A DNA stretch of 30,741 nt from Methanimicrococcus sp. (GTDB lineage: Archaea > Halobacteriota > Methanosarcinia > Methanosarcinales > Methanosarcinaceae). Of this stretch, positions 15,672 through 22,054 are shown piece after piece. The notes under the pieces are model-generated. The model saw only the letters and a list, made by a program, of their open reading frames with translations, had not been told where the DNA came from and did no database searches. Position 1 is the first letter of the stretch. Every line of letters begins with the position of its first letter. The stretch covers positions 1 through 30,741 of the forward strand of contig WRDC01000002.1 of NCBI GenBank assembly GCA_009783635.1. Direction: 5' to 3'. Made by a program: the position numbers and the translations under genes.

Positions 15672-15702
15672 AAAATTGTGACGAAGCGAAGGGAGCAATT
15701 TT
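15672..15702 (-). terminator. GCGAAG-loop hairpin, copy 3
   Basis: AAAATTG pairs with CAATTTT around a loop containing GAAGCGAAG. It lies 18 bases past the TGA of the minus-strand radical-SAM gene, and its minus-strand arm ends in T, so it likely terminates that gene. Confidence 0.55.
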
Positions 15703-15719
15703 ATTAATTTTGATAGGGA

Positions 15720-16730
15720 TCAGCCGTCTCGAGACGGTACCATATCGCATCCCGTGCATAACGAACACATCGTTTCAGATTTTTCGGGATGCAGGTCGTA
15801 TTTTTGAGAGACGCTTTTCTGCATTTCAAATAATTTCAAAAGCCGGTCCTTTGCCGGCCGTTCCATAAAACAGTCTCCTTTTCGGAGAGGGGTTTCAAAA
15901 ACGGGACGAATGCAGGCAATGACGCCAAGCTGCGCCAGCTTTTCAATCATTTTTTCCATGTCCTCATCGGTTTCACCAAGACCCGCAATGACGTTGCTGT
16001 AAACTTTACCTTTTCCGAAGACGTAAACGGCTTCCTCAAGTTCTGAAAAAACATCCGTTTCGGAAAGTCCGGGGCAGATTTCTTGGAATATTTTTGAAGC
16101 CGCAACTTCGATGTTGTACTTGACTTCCGAAACGCCGGAACGCTTCAGTCTTTTTGACCCGCCGGGTGTGGGATATATGGAAACGCCGACCGGCACGCCG
16201 TATTTGATAATTTCCGGCATCAATTCAAGCACCCGCTCAAGCTCGCCTTCCGGTGTTTTTTCAACGCCCGAAGTAATTGAAATCGCTTTTACGTCCCCTT
16301 TTTTAAAAGCGCATTCGATAATTTCAAGGCTTTCTTCTTTCGTTTTTATGTGCCCCGAAAGCTTCGGGACGGAGCAGTATTTGCAGTCGTAAATGCATCT
16401 TCCGGAAAGATTGATGTAAGCCTGACCGGGACAATGCGCCAAAGCCGGTTCTATTCTTCCGGTCATAACCGGTTCTTCCGTTCCGGAAATATAAACGGCG
16501 GCATTTCCCGAATCATCTGTTTTTCGAATCATGACGGGTGAATTGTTATCAACGCTTAAACGAAGGCGGCGCCCGTTTGAATGGATGAAAACAGACCCAT
16601 CGCTTCCGGCGCTCGGGCCGGCTGTTGATTTTAAAGTCGGAGGAATCAGATTTTCATCTTCGATGCGGGCCGATCCGATTGAAAGCAAAAGCGCTTTGAT
16701 TTCAGCCGTCATCGGAATATTTTTTGTCAT
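15720..16730 (-). CDS. BioB-like radical-SAM protein of unknown function
   Basis: 336 residues from the ATG at 16730 (MTKNIPMTAEIKALLLSIG); longer upstream frame gives unlikely sequence. After a 90-residue N-terminal part comes SGRCIYDCKYCSVPKLSG, the Cx3Cx2C cluster motif. AISITSGVEKTPEGE stands in the GGEP position, VGVSIYPTPGG and VYSNVIAGLGETDEDM follow. The tail has MCSLCTGC, three cysteines that could bind a second cluster. The layout resembles the biotin-synthase-related archaeal group (COG2516), not true BioB. Substrate is unknown and no cofactor operon surrounds it. A hairpin follows the TGA. Confidence 0.78.
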   Translation of the reverse strand: MTKNIPMTAEIKALLLSIGSARIEDENLIPPTLKSTAGPSAGSDGSVFIHSNGRRLRLSVDNNSPVMIRKTDDSGNAAVYISGTEEPVMTGRIEPALAHCPGQAYINLSGRCIYDCKYCSVPKLSGHIKTKEESLEIIECAFKKGDVKAISITSGVEKTPEGELERVLELMPEIIKYGVPVGVSIYPTPGGSKRLKRSGVSEVKYNIEVAASKIFQEICPGLSETDVFSELEEAVYVFGKGKVYSNVIAGLGETDEDMEKMIEKLAQLGVIACIRPVFETPLRKGDCFMERPAKDRLLKLFEMQKSVSQKYDLHPEKSETMCSLCTGCDMVPSRDG

Positions 16731-16783
16731 GATATCATTTTTTAAAATTTGTCGGATAAACATTACAAACAATAATCGGTAGT

Positions 16784-16830
16784 ATTTATAATTAACAAAT
16801 CCGCCGAAACATAAAAAACTATAAATAGAA
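16784..16830 (+). promoter_or_regulatory. TATA-like strings before the structured region
   Basis: TATTTATAATTAAC (about 16785-16798) and ACTATAAATAG (about 16818-16828) are good box A matches on the plus strand. The second is 18-25 bases before the first hairpin of the candidate RNA. Confidence 0.4.
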
Positions 16831-16845
16831 GCGTGCCTTTGAACA

Positions 16846-17307
16846 CATTGTAAACCAACATATCCCAGAAGGTTTACAATGAATGAAGACAAATTCGAAT
16901 CTTCGATTGCATTGACGTTCGAATGATTGTCCGCAAAACGAAACCACCTGTAAAACAAACCATTTGAAAAACAACCAAAAGTGAAAACGGCCAAAAGTGA
17001 AAACAGATAAAAACAGCCAAACTGAATCGGTTGTTGTGTGAAATCAACCGATGTTGTTTGACTCCGGTTTCGGCAGTTTTCTCGGGCAATTCCGAGCCAA
17101 ACCTGCCGAGATCGGAATCAAGTAACGCTTGGTTCTGTACACTAAAAGCAAAACTCCTTGATCGGCTTCCTTAAAAGATGCCGGTCAAAACAAAGTAAAC
17201 ACACCCCTGTAACCCAAAAAAACAATAAAACGAAACAAACAAGAACGAATAAACCAACCCCATAACAGGCGGCAGACAGATTCATTTTGCTCTGCCGCCT
17301 TTTTTTT
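16846..17307 (+). ncRNA. Large structured RNA candidate with intrinsic terminator
   Basis: Hairpins in order: CATTGTAAACC (16846-16856 with 16871-16881, 11 bp perfect); GACAA-ATTCGAA (16888-16899 with 16918-16931); ATCGGTTG (17026-17033 with 17045-17052); a compound stem TTGACTCCG/CGGAATCAA (17058-17066 with 17113-17121) enclosing CGGCAG/CTGCCG (17071-17076 with 17103-17108) and CTCGG/CCGAG (17081-17085 with 17092-17096); GATCGGC/GCCGGTC (17160-17166 with 17180-17186); and AGGCGGCAGA/TCTGCCGCCT (17267-17276 with 17291-17300) followed by T7, a textbook terminator. A-rich linkers join the stems. The T run fixes the plus strand. It is not tRNA, and I see no RNase P or SRP RNA consensus blocks. 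A 15-codon frame (16879-16926) lies inside. Function unknown. Confidence 0.55.
17267..17307 (+). terminator. Intrinsic terminator
   Basis: Perfect 10-bp GC-rich stem with a 14-base loop followed directly by T7. No protein gene ends upstream on the plus strand, so it must serve a non-coding transcript, or be an inert relic. Confidence 0.7.
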
Positions 17308-17357
17308 GGTTTATGCCTTTGGTTTATGCCTTTGGTTTATGCCTTTGGTTTATGCCG
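17308..17357. repeat. 13-bp tandem repeat, nearly four copies
   Basis: GGTTTATGCCTTT is present three times exactly and once in part, starting right at the end of the terminator. Confidence 0.88.
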
Positions 17358-17376
17358 TATTCCGATGCCTGAAACA

Positions 17377-17432
17377 ACCGCGCGTAAAACACCGCGCATA
17401 AAACACCGTGCGTAAAACACCGCGCGTAAAAA
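17377..17432. repeat. 14-bp tandem repeat, four copies
   Basis: ACCGCGCGTAAAAC units with one or two changes each, just before the hairpin at 17436. Confidence 0.85.
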
Positions 17433-17435
17433 CGG

Positions 17436-17472
17436 AAAAATGCGGCCTCTGCTTCGCTTCAGTCGCATTTTT
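17436..17472 (-). terminator. GCGAAGC-loop hairpin, copy 4
   Basis: AAAAATGCG pairs perfectly with CGCATTTTT around a 19-base loop whose complement contains GCGAAGC. It lies seven bases past the stop of the F420 ligase-like gene and ends in T on the minus strand. Confidence 0.65.
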
Positions 17473-17478
17473 AAAAAA

Positions 17479-18666
17479 TCAGTCGGTTGCGTAATTACCG
17501 AAATAGTTTTTAATCAAAATGATCGGCGTTCCTTTGTCGCCGCTGCCGCTGGTCAGGTCGCACAGGCTGCCGAGCAGGTCAACGTAACGGCGGGGCGTTG
17601 TGCCCTGCGATTCCATTTTGCCGGAAAGGTCCTGTTTATTTTTAATGCTCTCACGAAGCGCTTTTTGAAGTTCTTCGCCTTTCAAATCCTTGAATTCGTT
17701 GTCAGCCAAATACTTCAGCTTCAGTTCATTCGGCGTCCCAAGCAAACCTTTTGTATAACCCGGAGAAACAACCGGGTCGGCCAGTTCCCAAATACCCGCC
17801 ACGGGGTCCTTAAAAGCGCCATCGCCGTAAACCATGACTTCAACGTGCTTTCCGGTTTTGTCCTTTATCTGTTTTTGAACGGTATTGACAAAAATGTCGC
17901 AGTCTTTCGGGAACAATTTGATTCTGTCTTCTGTGGCTTTATTGGCTCCCAAAATGCCGAAATCGGGATTAAAGCCGCTGCCGTCGACCGGCGCGCTTAA
18001 CAGATCATCCAAACCGTAAACCGTTTCGGCGCCGGCGGCTTTGAGCGTCTTTTTGGTCCGGTTCCGGGTATGAATGTCCGCGGTCAGCATATGCTTTGTA
18101 AATTGCAGCGCGGCATGCGGGCGGTTGGCGAAAATCACTTCAATGTTATCGTTTAGACTCTTATAATATTCAATGTAGTCAACGCCGGTCCAAAGATGTG
18201 TGGTTTTCTGCCCGAAAGCTTTTCTGAATTCCGCTTCGGTCATGACGTCTTTGTAAGGATCGACGCCGGCTTCATCAATTTGTTCCCAAGTGACGATCTG
18301 GTTGCCGACTTCGTCGCCGGGATAACTGAGGACCAGATAAACTTTATCCAGACCCATGGCAATGCCTTTAAGCATAATGGCAAACCGGTTGCGGCTCAAA
18401 ACCGGAAACAAAACGGCCGCTTCTCCTCCGGGAAATTTGGACCGGACATCTTTGGCCAGCTGCCCGATTGTCGCGTAATTGCCCTGCGTTCTGGCAACAA
18501 CCGCTTCTGTGACGCCGATAATGTCCCCATCTTCAATATCAAATCCGGAGGACTCGGACGCCTCAATGACGGATTTTGTTACAATTGCTGCCAAATCATC
18601 GCCTTCTTTTACGATAGGCGCTTTAATGCCGATGGATTGGGTACCGGTTAATTTCAAAAAGATCAC
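17479..18666 (-). CDS. Coenzyme F420-0:L-glutamate ligase-like protein, long form
   Basis: 395 residues. GIKAPIVKEGDDLAAIV and DIEDGDIIGVTEAVVARTQGNY match the opening of the F420_ligase fold (PF01996). True methanogen CofE is about 250 residues; this protein adds a long middle and C-terminal part (VDYIEYYKSLNDNIEVIFANRP, VMVYGDGAFKDPVAGIWELADP, TPIILIKNYFGNYATD). Longer members of this family also occur in bacteria that lack F420, so the substrate may not be F420. A GTP- and metal-dependent glutamyl-type ligase is the best guess. No other cof gene is near. The start at 18666 gives MIFLKLTGTQS. It stands alone on the minus strand and ends at hairpin copy 4. Confidence 0.75.
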   Translation of the reverse strand: MIFLKLTGTQSIGIKAPIVKEGDDLAAIVTKSVIEASESSGFDIEDGDIIGVTEAVVARTQGNYATIGQLAKDVRSKFPGGEAAVLFPVLSRNRFAIMLKGIAMGLDKVYLVLSYPGDEVGNQIVTWEQIDEAGVDPYKDVMTEAEFRKAFGQKTTHLWTGVDYIEYYKSLNDNIEVIFANRPHAALQFTKHMLTADIHTRNRTKKTLKAAGAETVYGLDDLLSAPVDGSGFNPDFGILGANKATEDRIKLFPKDCDIFVNTVQKQIKDKTGKHVEVMVYGDGAFKDPVAGIWELADPVVSPGYTKGLLGTPNELKLKYLADNEFKDLKGEELQKALRESIKNKQDLSGKMESQGTTPRRYVDLLGSLCDLTSGSGDKGTPIILIKNYFGNYATD

Positions 18667-18789
18667 CTGATTTTTGATAATTTTACTGAATTTACTGAAA
18701 TAGTATTTATGATATTTTAAATTTGATTCATATCAGTTTCGGAAAAAAATACAGAGTCAGAATCGGACCAAAAAAACAATGTCGGATTT

Positions 18790-19017
18790 TCACATCCGGG
18801 CACTGTAATCCATTCCCATATACTTATCGCCTGACTTTAACTCTTCCAACATTTGATTCAATCGCTTCAGCCGCGTTTCATTCTTTTTTGCCCGCGAAAT
18901 CCAGCCGATGTAATCGTTTTGCTGATAAGGCGGCCGCTTTTCATAAAGGTCAAAAAGACCTGTTTTGGTCAGCGCAATCCGCACATCTTCGGGCATCGGA
19001 TAAACCGGCCGCTTCAA
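18790..19017 (-). CDS. Small YdeI/OmdA-like protein
   Basis: About 75 residues. EDVRIALTKTGLFDLYEKRPPYQQNDYIGWI followed by RAKKNETRLKRLNQMLEELKSGDKYMGM is the signature of the YdeI/OmpD-associated (OmdA, PF13376) domain; in bacteria it is linked to bacteriocin or peptide resistance, mechanism unclear. In many proteins it is the C-terminal half, here it stands alone. The start is uncertain: TTG at 19017 (75 residues) or ATG at 18996 (68 residues). Frame is open upstream to a TAA but has no other start, so loss of an N-terminal part is possible. Stop is TGA. Confidence 0.75.
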   Translation of the reverse strand: MKRPVYPMPEDVRIALTKTGLFDLYEKRPPYQQNDYIGWISRAKKNETRLKRLNQMLEELKSGDKYMGMDYSARM

Positions 19018-19336
19018 TTTCGATGAATCCGTAAAAATCTCCCCGCAAAACTTGAATGAAAGTTGATATTAAAAATGAAACTGAAACTGATATTAAAAAT
19101 GAAACTGATATTAGAAATTATAATTGAGAAGCAATCGGAAAATAAAAAATAAATGGGTGAAAAGAGGCGGACACGGGAAGGCGGACACGGGAAGGCGGAC
19201 ACGGGAAGGCGGACACGGGAAGGCGGACACGGGAAGGCGGACACGGGGCGGACACGGGAAGGCGGACACGGGAGAGCGGATATGCGGTGGTCGGAGTTTT
19301 CACTCAGAAATAACCGATACCGGAAATATCCGACAC
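19018..19336. repeat. Repeat-filled gap: A/T 24-bp repeat and GC-rich 14-bp array
   Basis: At about 19061-19110 ACTGATATTAAAAATGAA-type units occur twice or more. At 19165-19273 the GC-rich 14-mer AGGCGGACACGGGA is repeated about eight times, with one copy shortened. The unit length is not a multiple of three, and the open frames through it in all directions are artefacts. It separates the cdc6 3' end from the YdeI-like gene. Confidence 0.88.
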
Positions 19337-20584
19337 TCAGAAATATCCGATTTTGACATTGTGGCTGTAATTCTGAAGCGGCGTCAGCTTGTAATCTTCA
19401 AGCAGGACGTCGTATGTATTTTTAACAGGGACGGAGAGCGAGATTTCTTTCGTCCGCCCGTAGCGGCCTTTGCTTACGACGACGGCGTTGATAATGCCGA
19501 GCATATCCAGTTCCGACATCAGGTCGGTGACGCGGCGCTGCGTTAAAATATCCATATCAATGGCTTTGCACAGTTTTCTGTAAATATTATACACTTCGCC
19601 GGTGGTAATGCTCTGCGTCCCGAGATTTTGATTTTGGGCGCTGATGTTAAGCGTGACAATGCTGAATAAGACCAATTTCGACTGCGTTGGCAGCGTTCGG
19701 ACCACTTCGACAATGCGGTCAACTTCTATTTTGTCCTGCGCAACGCGGACATGAACTTCGGTCACATATTTTTCTTCGCGGCGCTCGGCGATTTCACCGG
19801 AAACGCGAAGCAAATCCAGCGCGCGGCGGGCATCGCCGTGTTCCTGAGCGGCCAATGCGGCGCAGAGCGGGATAACGGACGAATCCAAAACATCTTTGTT
19901 GTATGCGATTTCTGCGCGCTGGTAAAGAATATCCCGAATTTGGTCGGCATCATACGGCGGGTAGATGATTTCTTCCTCGCCGAGAGAACTTTTCACGCGG
20001 GGGTCTAAAAAGTCGGTAAACTTCAAGTCGTTGGACACACCGATAATGCTGACTTTTGCCCGCTTCAGGCTGGAATTGATACGGGACAAATTGTAAAGCA
20101 CGTCGTCTCCCTTTTTAACGAGCTTGTCGATTTCGTCCAAAATCACAATCAAAACCTGTTCTTGAGTGTCAAGCACTTCTTTAAACTTTTGGAAAACCTG
20201 ATCTGTCGGCCAGCCGGTCATCGGAATATCTTCTCCGAACTGACGGGCCAGATTGGCCAAGAGCCGGTATTGCGTGTCGATCACTTCACAGTTGACATAA
20301 ATAACCGAACATTTCACGCCCATGCGGTCACTCATGTTTTCCAGTTCTTTGCCGACATAGCGGGTCACAGCTGTTTTTCCAGTTCCGGTTTTCCCGTAAA
20401 TCAATATATTTGAAGGCGTTTCGCCCCGAAGAGCCGAAACCAAAATCGTTGCCAATTCTTCCGTTTGGTTGTCACGATGAACCAAAACGTCAGGCGTATA
20501 TGAATGCCTCAAAACTTCCTTGTCTTTAAAGATAGATTCGTTTTCAAGCAAACGTGTAAATAATTTGTCTAGGGAGCTTGTCAT
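19337..20584 (-). CDS. cdc6: Orc1/Cdc6 replication initiator
   Basis: 415 residues from ATG at 20584 (MTSSLDKLFTRLLENESIF); upstream in-frame sequence to 20632 is not conserved-looking, and a GGAG (about 20596-20599) serves the later ATG. AAA+ features: YGKTGTGKTAVTRYV (Walker A), VLIVILDEIDKL (Walker B), SIIGVSNDLKFTDFLDPRVKSSL (sensor 1 and initiator-specific region), GDARRALDLLRVSGEIA (sensor 2). The last 140 residues form the winged-helix DNA-binding domain. It binds origin recognition boxes and loads MCM. The upstream gap contains two inverted box-like sequences (21024-21047 and 21184-21206), so this is probably the origin-linked copy. Methanosarcinaceae usually carry two Cdc6 paralogues. 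Confidence 0.93.
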   Translation of the reverse strand: MTSSLDKLFTRLLENESIFKDKEVLRHSYTPDVLVHRDNQTEELATILVSALRGETPSNILIYGKTGTGKTAVTRYVGKELENMSDRMGVKCSVIYVNCEVIDTQYRLLANLARQFGEDIPMTGWPTDQVFQKFKEVLDTQEQVLIVILDEIDKLVKKGDDVLYNLSRINSSLKRAKVSIIGVSNDLKFTDFLDPRVKSSLGEEEIIYPPYDADQIRDILYQRAEIAYNKDVLDSSVIPLCAALAAQEHGDARRALDLLRVSGEIAERREEKYVTEVHVRVAQDKIEVDRIVEVVRTLPTQSKLVLFSIVTLNISAQNQNLGTQSITTGEVYNIYRKLCKAIDMDILTQRRVTDLMSELDMLGIINAVVVSKGRYGRTKEISLSVPVKNTYDVLLEDYKLTPLQNYSHNVKIGYF

Positions 20585-20652
20585 AAATGTAAATTCTCCT
20601 GTGAGATGGATGGCGCGTATCAAACCGCACAAACCGGTGAACCGGTGTTACA

Positions 20653-20680
20653 AACCATATTATAAACCATATTATAAACG
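20653..20680. repeat. 14-bp direct repeat in the cdc6 promoter region
   Basis: AAACCATATTAT is present twice in tandem. The minus strand reads TATAATATGGTT twice, so the cdc6 TATA box may lie in it. Confidence 0.55.
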
Positions 20681-20819
20681 GTACTAAGCGGCATTATAAT
20701 TACAATCCGATGCAGTATAACTCTATACAGCAAATTCTGATACAGTAAATTCCGTTTTACCGAAAAGTCTTGGAAGGGAGAAGCGTTTGGCTTCTCTTTA
20801 TTGACCGATACCGTCACGC

Positions 20820-21400
20820 AGTTATGCAGACAATCATTTGTGTTGTGTGCAACAGGAAATGTTTTTGGGCTCCGTTTTTATTTTCGAATTCCGGCCGATT
20901 TAGACGGCGGCTTTTGAATTTTCGAATAAATGTGGCAATATAATTTATTCGATTTATGTGCTTACCGTGCAAGCATGTGCAACTACATCCAATTGAAGTA
21001 AAGGTATTAAAACTTATGGGATTGACACCCCTGTGCTTCCGATGGAAAAAGAGAGTCAGTAACCGCATCGAATATATATTTTTGTTTAAAGCCCCGCAAA
21101 TAATTTTTGAAAAAAATGACGGATATTTCGTATGTAAACCTTCAAAAACCATCATTGGAAACGCTGTCACTGTCTTGTCGGATGTTCATCGGAAACAGGG
21201 GGGAGGATAAACAACATTTCAACTGGAAGTTTAAATATCTTTAAAAGACCGGATTTTCAGAATTTAGCACTTGACTGTATCTGAAAATATTAAAAACTTT
21301 GTTTTTATCGTTGCTGCTTTAATTTAAATTGTTTTTTTATTAATTCAAAAATAAATTTTTATAATTAAATTCAGGTCATGATTTCACCGAGATTACGGTT
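20820..21400. other. Candidate chromosomal replication origin
   Basis: Lies just upstream of cdc6. Two box-like elements face each other: minus strand at 21024-21047 (core ATCGGAAGCACAGGGG) and plus strand at 21184-21206 (core ATCGGAAACAGGGGGG). Both keep the archaeal ORB pattern of a GGAA(A) dyad half followed by a G run. Weaker GGAAA strings are at 20850-20868, 21154-21166 and 21217-21228. Strongly A/T-rich DNA lies between (21070-21120) and beside (21208-21380) them, as expected for an unwinding element, with a 9-bp inverted repeat at 21253-21288. No supported protein gene is in this gap. Confidence 0.5.
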
Positions 21401-21423
21401 ATTCTTACCGCGCCCTTTCCGTT

Positions 21424-21708
21424 TTATTTGATTAGCTTGTCAAAAACATCAATCACTTCATTTATTTTTTCTTCCCGAGCATTTTTGTTTTCATTATTTT
21501 CGCTTTCATTAAACACTTCGCTGACGCATCCGCTTAAATGACCGCGCAGGACAATCTTCATCGCTTTTTTTAAAACGGCTGTACTGGCCATGATTTGATA
21601 AACAATATCAATACAGTATTTGTCCTCTTCCACCATTTTGATGATACCGTCGATTTGACCGCGCGCCGTTTTCAGCAGGCGGATGACGGCAACTTTATCG
21701 GCTCTCAT
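21424..21708 (-). CDS. csoR: CsoR family copper-sensing repressor
   Basis: 94 residues from the ATG at 21708; a TTG at 21729 would add seven. VIRLLKTARGQIDGIIKMVEEDKYCIDIVYQI followed by LKKAMKIVLRGHLSGCV shows the family Cys-His-Cys metal site (C in YCID, H in RGHL, C in GCV), the set that binds Cu(I). CsoR leaves DNA when it binds Cu(I), turning on copper export. It follows copA on the same strand after a repeat-filled 130-base gap, so it is likely a co-transcribed autoregulator. A dyad upstream of copA is the likely operator. The tail is rich in Asn, Glu and Lys. Confidence 0.9.
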   Translation of the reverse strand: MRADKVAVIRLLKTARGQIDGIIKMVEEDKYCIDIVYQIMASTAVLKKAMKIVLRGHLSGCVSEVFNESENNENKNAREEKINEVIDVFDKLIK

Positions 21709-21729
21709 GTTTCTTTCTCTGATTTTCAA

Positions 21730-21835
21730 TTTTCGTTCCGGTTTTCAATTCATTACGGCTTTTCGGGTTTCGTTCCGGCTTTTCAATTTCATTCCGGTTT
21801 TCAATTCATTCCGGTTTTCAATTATTTCTTTTCAA
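21730..21835. repeat. 17-bp degenerate repeat between copA and csoR
   Basis: CATTCCGGTTTTCAATT-like units occur about five times. Confidence 0.75.
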
Positions 21836-21841
21836 TTCCAT

Positions 21842-22054
21842 TCATTTTTTTTGAACGGAAACAACAGTATATCCCGCCTTTGTGACGGCTTCCGTCAGAG
21901 TTTTTTCATCCGCGTTCCCGCCGGTTTTAACATTCGCCGTTCCCGTTCCCAAATCAACGGCGGATTGGACGCCGGGAAGGGTGTTCAGCGCGGCTTCGAC
22001 GTGTTTTTTGCAATTGATGCAGCTCATTCCTTCAATTTTCATAACATAGTCCAT
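21842..22054 (-). CDS. Possible internally started CopZ-like chaperone within copA
   Basis: In frame with copA, an ATG at 22054 opens MDYVMKIEGMSCINCKKHV and runs to the copA stop: 70 residues, the normal size of CopZ. GGTGA (22062-22066) lies seven bases before it, so separate translation is possible. E. coli copA also yields a free chaperone-like product, though by frameshifting. Expression as a separate protein is inference. Confidence 0.35.
   Translation of the reverse strand: MDYVMKIEGMSCINCKKHVEAALNTLPGVQSAVDLGTGTANVKTGGNADEKTLTEAVTKAGYTVVSVQKK

Noticed and set aside
15286..15768. 160-codon minus frame between the radical-SAM genes
   Set aside because: Antisense to the end of the NrdG-type gene and through a T-rich gap; Lys-rich low complexity.
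16731..16994. N-terminal extension of the BioB-like gene
   Set aside because: The extension is rich in Phe, Tyr and Cys, covers the hairpin region and lacks a start with RBS; the ATG at 16730 gives a sensible N-terminus.
6691..19273. Tandem arrays considered as CRISPR
   Set aside because: Units are 9-24 bp and follow each other directly, without unique spacers of similar size, and no cas1/cas2 is present. The Cas4-like nuclease has no array beside it.
20814..21210. Overlapping frames of 118 and 84 codons upstream of cdc6
   Set aside because: On opposite strands over the same A/T-rich DNA, without family features; the region fits an origin better.
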